Shown here: in pieces, positions 16,461 to 23,955 of the stretch
Layout of the letters: the number at the start of each line of letters is the position of its first letter
Position numbering within the stretch: position 1 is the stretch's first letter
Source: Salinibacterium sp.
Lineage (GTDB): Bacteria; Actinomycetota; Actinomycetes; Actinomycetales; Microbacteriaceae
Direction of reading: 5' to 3'
Length of the DNA stretch: 64,000 nt
Assembly (NCBI GenBank): GCA_025351795.1
Contig: JANXVG010000026.1
Location: forward strand, 1 to 64,000
Made by a program: the position numbers and the translations under genes
The notes under the pieces: model-generated
Database searches by the model: none
Told to the model about the DNA's origin: nothing
What the model saw: the letters and a program-made list of their open reading frames with translations, nothing else

Positions 16461-17714
16461 GTGCCGAAATTTACTGGAGTTGCCGTCGCAAAGCCGCGCA
16501 CGCTTCTGCTCCTCGGCCCCGCATTCGTCGCAGCCATTGCATATGTTGATCCTGGCAACGTGGCCGCCAACCTCACCGCCGGTGCGCGCTACGGCTATCT
16601 GCTCCTCTGGGTCTTGATCGCCGCCAACGCGATCGCGCTGCTCGTGCAATACCAGTCTGCCAAGCTCGGCATCGTCACCGGCAAGAGCTTGCCCGAGTTG
16701 CTCGGCGAACGGCTGACAACCACGCCCCGCCGCCTCTATTGGGTGCAAGCCGAATTGGTTGCGGCAGCAACGGACATTGCCGAGGTTCTTGGTGGTGCGA
16801 TCGCCCTCAAGCTCCTGTTCGGTCTGCCCTTGGTCGTTGGGGGAGTGATCATCGGGGTCGCGTCCATGGCCTTGCTCGCGATCCAATCCCGTCGTGGCCA
16901 GCGTTCATTCGAACTCATCATCATGACCCTCCTCGCAGTCGTCGTTGTGGGGTTCGTGGCCGGTCTCGCATTCACCACGCCTGACCCGGTCGCGATCGCG
17001 GCCGGCATCATCCCGCGATTCGAGGGCACAGATTCGGTGCTGCTCGCCACAAGCATGCTCGGTGCCACGGTGATGCCTCACGTGATTTACCTGCACTCTG
17101 CGCTCACGCGCGACCGACACGGCGTCACCACAGAGCCCGGTCAGATCCGCGAGTTGCTGCGCGCAACCCGAGTGGATGTCATCGTCGCGCTCACCCTGGC
17201 GGGCGCGGTGAACATCGCTATGCTGCTTCTGGCTGCGGCGAGCCTGCGTGGAGTTGATGGACACGGTGTGCGCGGTACAGACACGATCGAGGGAGCCCAC
17301 GCGGCGATCGTCGGGGCGCTCGGTCCACTGGTCGGGGTGGCGTTCGCGGTGGGCCTGCTTGCCTCGGGGCTGGCATCGACCTCGGTGGGCACCTACGCCG
17401 GGTCGGCGATTATGGGAGGGCTGCTCAAGATTCGCGTACCACTGCTCCTGCGCCGAATCATCACGCTCGTGCCAGCACTCGTGATACTCGGCATCGGGGT
17501 GGACCCGACCCACGCCCTTGTGCTCAGTCAGGTGGTGCTGAGCTTCGGTATCCCCTTTGCGCTCGTGCCACTCGTTTACCTCGCGAGTTCGCGTCAGGAG
17601 CTCGGCGAGTTTGCGAATACGGCATGGCTGCGCTGGGCCGGATGGATAGCAACGGCGGCGATCGTGCTCATCAACCTCCTGCTCATCGGGCTCGTGGTGG
17701 CTGGTAAGTCCTGA
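16461..17714 (+). CDS. mntH: Nramp-family divalent metal (Mn/Fe) importer
   Basis: Proton-coupled Mn2+/Fe2+ importer of 417 aa with about eleven helices. The metal-binding helix-1 motif DPGN (AYVDPGNVAANL) and the helix-6 motif MPH (GATVMPHVIYLHSA) are both intact. The start is GTG at 16461, 9 bases after the CDF stop. The last base of its stop codon is the first base of the next gene's start, so regulator and transporter are translationally coupled. An importer and a CDF exporter in one operon would need separate control; the internal -10 element may provide this. Confidence 0.92.
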   Translation: MPKFTGVAVAKPRTLLLLGPAFVAAIAYVDPGNVAANLTAGARYGYLLLWVLIAANAIALLVQYQSAKLGIVTGKSLPELLGERLTTTPRRLYWVQAELVAAATDIAEVLGGAIALKLLFGLPLVVGGVIIGVASMALLAIQSRRGQRSFELIIMTLLAVVVVGFVAGLAFTTPDPVAIAAGIIPRFEGTDSVLLATSMLGATVMPHVIYLHSALTRDRHGVTTEPGQIRELLRATRVDVIVALTLAGAVNIAMLLLAAASLRGVDGHGVRGTDTIEGAHAAIVGALGPLVGVAFAVGLLASGLASTSVGTYAGSAIMGGLLKIRVPLLLRRIITLVPALVILGIGVDPTHALVLSQVVLSFGIPFALVPLVYLASSRQELGEFANTAWLRWAGWIATAAIVLINLLLIGLVVAGKS

Positions 17715-18304
17715 TGGGCTATCCGAGTGCGGTCGAGGACTACGTGAAAGTTATCTACGCCCACACCGAGTGGCAGACAGAAAAGATCACCACCAATGGA
17801 ATCGCGGGAAGGCTAAAACTGGCACCGTCGTCCGTCACCGAGATGGTGAAGAAGCTCACGGCTCAGGGTCTCGTAACTCATGAGCCATACAGTTCAGTTG
17901 AGCTGACACCAGCTGGCACCGCCCTCGCCCTGCGCATGGTGCGGAGGCACCGGCTCATCGAGACTTGGCTCGTCGGTCACTTTGGCTACAACTGGGACGA
18001 AGTGCACGAGGAGGCGGAGATTCTCGAGCACGCCCTCAGCGACCGTCTCCTCGACGCAATCGACAATGAGCTCGGCTGCCCGACGCGTGACCCGCACGGC
18101 GACCCGATCCCGAGTCGCGACGGTACCGTGGCGCGACCGCGTGCTGTGCTCCTGGGTGAGACCGCGGATGGCGGCATCGTGGTGCGCATAAGTGACCGTG
18201 ATCCCGCCTTACTTCGGCAGCTCGACGCTTCGGGGATTCGGCTCGGTTCACGGGTAACACCGGGTGGGCCTGGCGACGCATCGATCTGGGTAGCCGTAGA
18301 TTAG
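17714..18304 (+). CDS. DtxR/MntR-family metal-dependent repressor
   Basis: Metal-responsive transcription regulator of 196 aa. The N-terminal winged helix (AVEDYVKVIYAHTEW, then LAPSSVTEMVKKL as recognition helix) is followed by the dimerisation and metal-binding domain with MVRRHRLIETWLV and HEEAEILEHALSDRL, where His and Glu ligands of DtxR/MntR are expected. The C-terminal 60 residues (RPRAVLLGETADGG onward) look like a partial SH3/FeoA-like domain. It overlaps mntH by one base and the next HEAT gene by one base, so it very likely regulates its own operon. Mn rather than Fe is inferred from the neighbours. Confidence 0.9.
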   Translation: MGYPSAVEDYVKVIYAHTEWQTEKITTNGIAGRLKLAPSSVTEMVKKLTAQGLVTHEPYSSVELTPAGTALALRMVRRHRLIETWLVGHFGYNWDEVHEEAEILEHALSDRLLDAIDNELGCPTRDPHGDPIPSRDGTVARPRAVLLGETADGGIVVRISDRDPALLRQLDASGIRLGSRVTPGGPGDASIWVAVD

Positions 18305-18864
18305 TGACCGTGCCCGACCCAGAAACCCCCGCAGCACACGCTGCCGACCTGCCCATCGAAAAGCGCATCGCCGTGGCTGTAGCGCAGTATGGCGAGACCG
18401 CGGTCGTTTCGCGGTCGATCTCACTCATCGCCGGTAACAATGAGGGCGAAGACTTTTTACTCTCGGTTGGCGGCGAGCACGCCCGGGGCATCATCAACGG
18501 TGCCCCGCCGCTCTACTGGCCTGAACTGTGGGGCATGCGCGCGCTTCTCTACGTGTGGAACGATAGCGCGACCGTTGCTGTCACAGCCGGTCTGCAGAAT
18601 CAGGCGTGGCGGGTGCGTGAAATGTCATGCCGCGTGAGCGCGACGCGAAAGATCATGGTGCGCGCTGAAGTCACCGCACTGCTCGTCGACGAGGTTCCTC
18701 GGGTGCGGGCGGCCGCGGCGAGGGCGCTCGGCGCGATCGGCAGCGCGGCGGATGCTGACAGCATCCGCTCGATCCTGAAAGACCCGGAGATCGATGTGCG
18801 ACGTGGCGCACACGAGGGACTGTCCACGCTCCGCTCCCGTTTTCCTGAGGCGAAGGCCCAGTAG
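18304..18864 (+). CDS. HEAT-repeat protein A, part of the metal operon
   Basis: Cytoplasmic protein of 186 aa with no membrane segment or signal peptide. The C-terminal half shows HEAT-like helices (VPRVRAAAARALGAIGSAAD, then DPEIDVRRGAHEGLSTL). The central part WPELWGMRALLYVW and the AWRVREMSCRV region align with the next gene, so the two are paralogues of a tandem duplication. GTG at 18304 overlaps the regulator's stop codon by one base, which argues for co-expression with mntH and the regulator. HEAT folds usually bind proteins; a role in metal homeostasis is only suggested by position. Confidence 0.75.
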   Translation: MTVPDPETPAAHAADLPIEKRIAVAVAQYGETAVVSRSISLIAGNNEGEDFLLSVGGEHARGIINGAPPLYWPELWGMRALLYVWNDSATVAVTAGLQNQAWRVREMSCRVSATRKIMVRAEVTALLVDEVPRVRAAAARALGAIGSAADADSIRSILKDPEIDVRRGAHEGLSTLRSRFPEAKAQ

Positions 18865-18866
18865 TC

Positions 18867-19505
18867 ATGCGCGTTCCCGTTGAGCTTGGGTATGTCGACC
18901 GGCTTCGGTTCGCAGTGCGCGAGTATGGGGAAAGTGGCTTGGCCGCGAGGTCGGCTCATCTGCTCCACACCGGCGAGGGCGAGAGCGCGCTGATCGAGTT
19001 TCTCGGCGGGAAGGCCGCTCACGGCGTCATCGATGGCAGTTGGCCGCGCTATTGGGCGCAGGCTTGGGGCGCGAGGGTGCTCGAGACCTATTGGGTGGCA
19101 GCAGCGGCAAACGCTGTCATTGCCGGGCTCAGGCACCCTGAGTGGCGTGTGCGCATGGCGTGCGCTCGCGTGTGCGCTGTTCAGCAGCTTGACTGTTCCG
19201 ACGATCTCGCCGCCCTCGTCACCGATCAGAGTTGGCGCGTTCGAGACGCCGCGGCGTGGGCGCTCGGCCGGGTCGGTAGCGCCGAGCATGCGCTGGGAAT
19301 GCGCCCCCTGCTCGACGACCCCGAAGAAAAGGTGAGGGCGCGCGCACAAGCGGCCATCGCCGAACTCGCCAGTCGGCTTGATCGCCCTACCGCTGAACTG
19401 CTCGCCACACAGACAGCGACCAAGCGCAGCGGCATTGCGACCGACGATGCCGCGACCGACGACGCCGCGACTGAACCAAGCGCCGCGGTGGGGGATGATC
19501 GCTAG
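18867..19505 (+). CDS. HEAT-repeat protein B, paralogue of the preceding gene
   Basis: Protein of 212 aa starting 2 bases after its paralogue. Shared features are RxAVREYGESGLAARS at the N terminus (AVAQYGETAVVSRS in the paralogue), WAQAWGARVLETYW, HPEWRVRMACARV and the HEAT motifs SWRVRDAAAWALGRVGSAE and KVRARAQAAIAELA. The last 35 residues are Thr/Ala/Asp-rich and low in complexity. Its 3' end overlaps the convergent DedA gene by 4 bases. Function unknown; context as for the paralogue. Confidence 0.75.
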   Translation: MRVPVELGYVDRLRFAVREYGESGLAARSAHLLHTGEGESALIEFLGGKAAHGVIDGSWPRYWAQAWGARVLETYWVAAAANAVIAGLRHPEWRVRMACARVCAVQQLDCSDDLAALVTDQSWRVRDAAAWALGRVGSAEHALGMRPLLDDPEEKVRARAQAAIAELASRLDRPTAELLATQTATKRSGIATDDAATDDAATEPSAAVGDDR

Positions 19506-20239
19506 CGGTCGAAGTCGGCCTTCGGAACTACGAGTGCTTCGGCTTCGGCGTCCGTCAGAACTTCTGAACCGGCCTTGCGAGCCTTGATGGTCGACCGAAT
19601 GTAGTGGTAGATCGTGGGCACAAGCGTCACGACCACCGCGCCCAGCAGAATGACGTCAATGTAGTGCACGACGAAGTCTTTCACCAGCGGAATAGAACCG
19701 AGCAGGTAGCCCGCATAGGTGACTCCGGCCCCCCAGATCATCGCCCCGATGAGGTTGTAGAGGGAGTACTTGCGGTAGTTCATGTGGCCGACGCCCGCGG
19801 CAACCGGGGCGAACGTACGAACGATGGGAACGAACCTGGCGATGATCACGGCTAACGCGCCGTACTTGTCAAAGAACGCGTTCGTTCGTTTCACGTTCGC
19901 GATGCTGAAGAGACCACTCTCGCGGCGTTCGAAGATGCGTGGTCCGGCCTTATGGCCGATCAGATATCCGACCTCCCCGCCGAGGAACGCGGCGACACCG
20001 ATCGCGAGGCATACCCACCAGATGTCGATCTTGATACTTTGGAGGCTGGTCGGGTCGGTTGCGGCAAAGGTCAGTACCCCGGTGATGATCAGCAGAGTGT
20101 CTCCGGGCAGCAGGAAGCCGACGAGCAGTCCGGTCTCAGCGAACACGATAAAACAGATGCCCAGCAGCGCGAATGCGCCAAAGCCGGCGATGAGGTTGGC
20201 AGGATCGAGCCACGGGATGAGGGATGAGGGATGCAGCAC
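19502..20239 (-). CDS. DedA-family membrane protein
   Basis: Integral membrane protein of 245 aa of the DedA/SNARE-associated family, recently linked to undecaprenyl phosphate and phospholipid flipping. Conserved features are FAETGLLVGFLLPGD with the acidic residue and PGD, GYLIGHKAGPRIF, and the membrane-embedded Arg segment ARFVPIVRTFAPVAAG. Five to six hydrophobic segments are visible. The C-terminal tail is charged (KARKAGSEVLTDAEAE). It is convergent with the HEAT genes and divergent from the LysE-type gene. Confidence 0.9.
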   Translation of the reverse strand: MLHPSSLIPWLDPANLIAGFGAFALLGICFIVFAETGLLVGFLLPGDTLLIITGVLTFAATDPTSLQSIKIDIWWVCLAIGVAAFLGGEVGYLIGHKAGPRIFERRESGLFSIANVKRTNAFFDKYGALAVIIARFVPIVRTFAPVAAGVGHMNYRKYSLYNLIGAMIWGAGVTYAGYLLGSIPLVKDFVVHYIDVILLGAVVVTLVPTIYHYIRSTIKARKAGSEVLTDAEAEALVVPKADFDR

Positions 20240-20380
20240 TGGGCGAACTCCAAGTCGTCTGGCCAGCCGAAACCAGCAATGCTATAGAGTACCCGTTAGT
20301 ACGCGCCTAGCACCGATCAGCCGGGCGCGCCCATCGGCCCGCGCGGTGATCCGACCGACAGAAAACAGGTGATGCTCGAC

Positions 20381-20386
20381 TAGGCT
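20381..20386 (+). promoter_or_regulatory. Putative leaderless promoter -10 (TAGGCT)
   Basis: TAGGCT ends 7 bases before the ATG at 20394 of the LysE-type gene; no ribosome binding site is present. Confidence 0.4.
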
Positions 20387-20393
20387 CACCGAC

Positions 20394-21038
20394 ATGACGG
20401 TCGAAAGCGCGCTCCTGCAGTTCGCGGTCTTGGCTGGGCTTTTGACGATCACGCCCGGGCTCGACACGGCGCTCGTTCTCCATTCTGTGCTGCGGTTCGG
20501 GCGCGGTACGGCGTTTGCCACCGCTGCGGGCATCTGCACTGGCTCATTCGTTTGGGGTGTCGCTGCAGCCGTCGGTGTGGCTGCACTTATCGCGACCTTC
20601 CACTTTGCTTACATCGCCCTGAAGGTGATCGGCGGGCTGTATCTCGCATTTCTCGGCGTGCGGTTACTCGTCAAATGTATCCGCGGACACTATCCAGATG
20701 TCGACGACCTCGAAGCAGCGGATGCCCCGCTGGCGCGCACCCCGCTGCGCTCGTACGGACGCGGCTTACTATCCAATCTCCTCAATCCGAAAGTCGCGGC
20801 GTTCTATGTCGCAGTGCTTCCCGTCTTCCTCGTTGCCGGCATCAACCCGGTAGGAATGGGCGCCCTCCTCGCGGGAATCCATGCGATTGAAAGCATTGTG
20901 TGGTTTGCCGCGATCATTCTCAGCGCGCACTCGGTGCGTCGTTGGCTTAAGAGCCGCACGGCGCAGCGCTCGATCGACGGCGTGACGGGAGTGGCACTGC
21001 TCGGATTCGGTGCGGCCCTCGGGCTCAGCGCGCGCTAA
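20394..21038 (+). CDS. LysE-family amino-acid/metabolite exporter
   Basis: Membrane protein of 214 aa with six hydrophobic segments in the LysE/RhtB pattern. The N-terminal hallmark ITPGLDTALVLHSVLRFGR matches the family's TPGPxxxxVxxxxxxxG region, and GRGLLSNLLNPKVAAFY in the middle is also conserved. Members export amino acids, homoserine lactones or other small molecules; the substrate here is unknown. It is monocistronic, with a -10-like element immediately upstream and a hairpin 8 bases after the stop codon. Confidence 0.88.
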   Translation: MTVESALLQFAVLAGLLTITPGLDTALVLHSVLRFGRGTAFATAAGICTGSFVWGVAAAVGVAALIATFHFAYIALKVIGGLYLAFLGVRLLVKCIRGHYPDVDDLEAADAPLARTPLRSYGRGLLSNLLNPKVAAFYVAVLPVFLVAGINPVGMGALLAGIHAIESIVWFAAIILSAHSVRRWLKSRTAQRSIDGVTGVALLGFGAALGLSAR

Positions 21039-21045
21039 CTCGATA

Positions 21046-21073
21046 GTCAGGGCTCGCCTCGCGCCGCCCTGAC
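21046..21073. terminator. Hairpin after the LysE-type gene
   Basis: GTCAGGGC (21046-21053) pairs exactly with GCCCTGAC (21066-21073). It could end transcription of the LysE-type gene, although no T-run follows on the plus strand. Confidence 0.4.
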
Positions 21074-21096
21074 ACCCAAAAAGTCGCTGGCCTCAC

Positions 21097-21123
21097 GGTG
21101 CGGGAGAAGGGACGTGAACCCTC
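21097..21123 (-). repeat. Direct repeat of the tRNA-Leu 3' end (att-like)
   Basis: These 27 bases match 22203-22229, the 3' end of tRNA-Leu(UAG) with discriminator, acceptor strand and T-arm, at 26 positions and in the same orientation; the difference is at 21114 versus 22220. Upstream tRNA parts are absent, so this is not a gene. A partial tRNA copy flanking accessory genes is the usual footprint of integration at a tRNA 3' end. Confidence 0.7.
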
Positions 21124-21269
21124 TTCGATGCGTTGTATGGGCGGATCACATCTTTGAGATCCGAGTACCTGGGATCATTTTGAATGACTATGACTCGCTA
21201 TGAATCATGTCGATTCATTTCACATATCGACAAAATATGGGCAACCCGAGCCGCGGTCTTTGCGACAGA

Positions 21270-21608
21270 TCAGTCGGCGAGAAGCCGATCGACCATGACG
21301 AGCAACTCGGGCACTCGCAGTGATGCGGCACCCCACACCACGGCGTCGTCTACCACGGTGTAGCCGTGGGCGAGGATGTTGCGAAGCCCGATGATCCGGG
21401 AAATTTCGGGGATCTGCTGTGCGGTCTCGAGATCGGCGTTTCGCAGGTTCTTTAACGCTTCGCCGACGATCTCAAGCTGACGTTCGACCGCAGAACGGCG
21501 CAGTTCGTCTGTGGCATAGCTCGTTACGTGGAGTCCGACGATGAACCCGGCGATTCGAGTCGCCGCGGTGTGCACATCCCACAGGAGTGCGGCTGACTCA
21601 GGCTGCAT
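21270..21608 (-). CDS. hepT: HEPN-domain toxin, HepT type
   Basis: All-helical HEPN ribonuclease toxin of 112 aa. The catalytic motif is RNILAHGY (residues 76-83), that is Rx4HxY, where Arg and His form the RNase site and the Tyr is the residue AMPylated by the cognate antitoxin in studied HepT-MntA pairs. The ATG at 21606-21608 was chosen because the family starts about here and the frame upstream only covers the antitoxin gene. Its start overlaps the end of the MNT gene by 11 bases, the normal arrangement for this module. It lies between a tRNA-Leu gene and a duplicate of its 3' end. Confidence 0.88.
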   Translation of the reverse strand: MQPESAALLWDVHTAATRIAGFIVGLHVTSYATDELRRSAVERQLEIVGEALKNLRNADLETAQQIPEISRIIGLRNILAHGYTVVDDAVVWGAASLRVPELLVMVDRLLAD

Positions 21609-21903
21609 AGACTTCCTCGGCGCCCTCCGACGCGGACGCGGTGAAGTACGGGTTGCGGACGGCGTTGGCCATGACCAAGTCCACAGGTCGACCCAGCAGG
21701 GCTTCGAGATCTTCCTTGAACCCGAAGTAAGCGTCGAAAGCATCTTCAGAACCGGGGCCGAACTCAACCAGGAAGTCGATGTCACTGCGCTCGCTGTCGA
21801 ACTGTGCAGAGGTAGCTGAGCCGAAGATCGTGAGACGACTGACACCGTGCGCACGGCAGGCGCGAGCGATCGCGACGCGATCAAGCGCAATGGCAATAGT
21901 CAT
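21598..21903 (-). CDS. mntA: Minimal nucleotidyltransferase antitoxin, MntA type
   Basis: Small nucleotidyltransferase of 101 aa. The fold signature is FGSATS, eleven residues after the GS pair, then DIDFLVEF; a third acidic position is in RPVDLV. In characterised pairs MntA transfers AMP units from ATP to the HepT tyrosine and so blocks the toxin. The ATG is at 21903, and the gene is first in the two-gene operon, before the toxin. The name is that of the nucleotidyltransferase antitoxin and is unrelated to the manganese transporter subunit also called MntA. Confidence 0.88.
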   Translation of the reverse strand: MTIAIALDRVAIARACRAHGVSRLTIFGSATSAQFDSERSDIDFLVEFGPGSEDAFDAYFGFKEDLEALLGRPVDLVMANAVRNPYFTASASEGAEEVYAA

Positions 21904-22201
21904 GGCGAAAGTCTACTGATCAGCCTCTCGCGACACAGCGAGTCATTTTCTCGCAACTCGGAGTCGCCATGATCGATGCCGCAGATTCGCGTTCGTGCAT
22001 CGCTCCCGGCATGTGGCAAACACAAGCACCCCAAGAGGCTAGGTGCTTCCGGAACCCGGGACGGGTGGCCGTTGGTATGAGCGCTTCGATCGGTGGGGCA
22101 TAGATCCCGATCACGAGTGGCACGTCCTGTGCTGACAGAGTCTCGCGGGAGCCTGGAACGCGAACGTCGACCCAATTGCTGGGAAGATTGCGACAAATCA
22201 G
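21904..22201. other. Upstream region of the toxin-antitoxin pair, no gene seen
   Basis: Nearly 300 bases between the antitoxin start and the tRNA-Leu 3' end. No frame looks like a protein and no integrase remnant is recognisable. The promoter of the toxin-antitoxin operon must lie near 21910-21960 but was not resolved. Confidence 0.5.
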
Positions 22202-22286
22202 TGGTGCGGGAGAAGGGACTTGAACCCTCACGCTCGAAAGCACAGGAACCTAAATCCTGCGTGTATACCAATTTCACCACTCCCGC
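22202..22286 (-). tRNA. tRNA-Leu (anticodon UAG)
   Basis: Read on the minus strand from 22286, the acceptor strand GCGGGAG pairs with CTCCCGC. The anticodon stem CAGGA/TCCTG holds the loop TTTAGGT, giving anticodon TAG for CUA leucine codons. A long variable arm and the T-arm GGGTTCAAGTCCC follow. The 3' CCA is encoded (22202-22204). Confidence 0.95.
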
Positions 22287-22478
22287 GACGATCCCAGTGT
22301 AGATCGGTACCCGATGCAAGCGTGGTTGCTATCTCGCCACGACGGATGCCAGCGAACCGGGGGTTGTCACCATTTACCATGGCGTTGCGCATCGCGGGGT
22401 GGGCCGCCGTTAGGCGCACTAGCAGCTCTGTGCTGCGTCAGTCGAGGCAGCGAGAACTCTGATTGTCGGCTCGACCCC

Positions 22479-22528
22479 CTGCGGAATCCCACTTATCAGG
22501 ACGCGTCCTGATAAGTGGGAGTCTGCAG
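22479..22528. repeat. Dispersed palindromic element, copy 2
   Basis: Palindrome centred between 22503 and 22504 with core half-site TCCCACTTATCAGGACG; outer pairing continues to 22479/22528 with one mismatch and one G-T pair. Homologous to copies at 5252-5307 and 47542-47577. Confidence 0.9.
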
Positions 22529-22620
22529 ACCACAGGTCCGCCGCGCGGCGGACGTCACGTGTCGCTTGCTGCTGTTGCAATGCCTAGGCCGCAGCTCCCG
22601 GTGCCCGGCCTCGGCTTGTG

Positions 22621-22641
22621 CCGCCGCCGCCGCCGCCGCCG
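22621..22641. repeat. CCG trinucleotide run (seven units)
   Basis: Seven consecutive CCG units about 80 bases before the tadA-like start; not in a supported coding frame. Such a run could vary in length by slippage. Confidence 0.8.
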
Positions 22642-22722
22642 CGGCCGAACGCCATGTGCCACTGGAGCTTGCCCTGTGGAAAACTCGCGAGGCAATGACG
22701 GCCGCGCCACCACAGTTGATCC

Positions 22723-23955
22723 ATGTCCCGCGCCGTGTCGATCATCACAGACCAAGTGCGTGCCCGCGTTCGGCATGACGGGGTCGACCTTTCCACCGAT
22801 GGCGCGCTGGCCGACCGCTACGTGCGCGACGAGGTGCGCCGCTACAGCGAGCGGGCGCTCGGGGGCGCGGTGCCGCTGCTCACTGACGAAAGTCATGCCA
22901 CGCGGCAGATCCTCGCGACGCTGACCGGGTTCGGCGCGCTACAGCCATACTTCGATGATGCCGAGGTCGAAGAAATCTGGATCAACGCGCCCGACAAGGT
23001 GTTCATCGCCCGCGACGGCATCCCCGAACTCACGAATATTGCACTCACCGACGCGGAGGTGCGCGACCTCGTGGAGCGCATGCTGCAATCTTCCGGCCGC
23101 CGAGTAGACCTGAGCTCACCCTTTGTTGACGCGTCGTTACCAGACGGTTCACGGCTACATGTCGTGATCCCCGACATCACGCAGAAGCACTGGGCTGTAA
23201 ACATCCGCAAGTTCAGCCAGCGTATTCGCGACCTCCACCGGCTGGTCGCGCTCGGCACGTTGACCACCCAGTCCGCTGAGTTCCTGCGCATGTGTGTGTT
23301 GTCTGGCCAGAATATCCTCGTGGCTGGCGCTACCCAGAGTGGCAAAACAACGATGCTGAACGCGCTGCTCGCCGCCGCTAGGCCGGGGGAGCGGGTCGTT
23401 ACCGTCGAAGAAACGTTTGAACTCGATATCGCGGCGCGCGACACGGTAGCAATGCAGTGCAGACAACCCAACCTCGAAGGCACAGGCGAGATCAGCCTTC
23501 GTCGACTGATCAAGGAAGCGTTGCGGATGCGCCCAGATCGCATCGTGGTCGGCGAAGTGTGCGAAGCCGAGTCGCTCGACCTGCTCATTGCGCTCAACAG
23601 TGGGCTGCCCGGCATGTCGAGCATCCACGCGAACTCGGCGCGTGACGCCCTCATTAAGCTCTGCACCCTGCCTCTTCTCGCCGGGCGCAACATCGGCTCT
23701 GAGTTCGTGATCCCCACCGTGGCTGCGTGTATCGATGTGGTCGTGCACTGCGAGCTCGGCCGCAACGGCAAGCGCCGGGTCATCGAAATCGTTGCTCCCA
23801 GCGGGCAAGTCACGAGCGGAGTTATCGAGACGAGCACGATCTTCGCAGTCCAGCGCGGCGCTCTTGAAGCCACAGGCAGCTACCCCACGAAGACCGGCAA
23901 GTTTCGTATCGCCGGGCTCAACCCGGCGGTCGTGCTGTCGGGAGTGTCCGCATGA
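22723..23955 (+). CDS. tadA: TadA/CpaF-type pilus assembly ATPase
   Basis: Secretion ATPase of 410 aa that drives assembly of Flp-type (Tad) pili at the membrane. After an N-terminal domain come the CpaF signature VEEIWINAPDKVFIARDG, Walker A GATQSGKTTMLNAL, the Asp box VTVEETFELDI, Walker B RPDRIVVGEV and the His box GMSSIHANSARDAL. The ATG at 22723 is used. It overlaps the next gene by 4 bases (ATGA) and leads a compact seven-gene locus to 27185. Confidence 0.93.
   Translation: MSRAVSIITDQVRARVRHDGVDLSTDGALADRYVRDEVRRYSERALGGAVPLLTDESHATRQILATLTGFGALQPYFDDAEVEEIWINAPDKVFIARDGIPELTNIALTDAEVRDLVERMLQSSGRRVDLSSPFVDASLPDGSRLHVVIPDITQKHWAVNIRKFSQRIRDLHRLVALGTLTTQSAEFLRMCVLSGQNILVAGATQSGKTTMLNALLAAARPGERVVTVEETFELDIAARDTVAMQCRQPNLEGTGEISLRRLIKEALRMRPDRIVVGEVCEAESLDLLIALNSGLPGMSSIHANSARDALIKLCTLPLLAGRNIGSEFVIPTVAACIDVVVHCELGRNGKRRVIEIVAPSGQVTSGVIETSTIFAVQRGALEATGSYPTKTGKFRIAGLNPAVVLSGVSA

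Larger units (their letters stand above)
22287..22722. other. Intergenic region upstream of the Tad locus
   Basis: No credible gene is seen in these 436 bases. It holds a copy of the dispersed palindrome (22479-22528) and a CCG trinucleotide run (22621-22641). The Tad operon promoter should lie in its last 100 bases but no clear -10/-35 pair was identified. Confidence 0.6.

Noticed and set aside
21097-21123. Second tRNA-Leu gene
   Set aside because: Only the 3' part (T-arm and acceptor strand) is present; D-arm, anticodon arm and 5' acceptor strand are missing.
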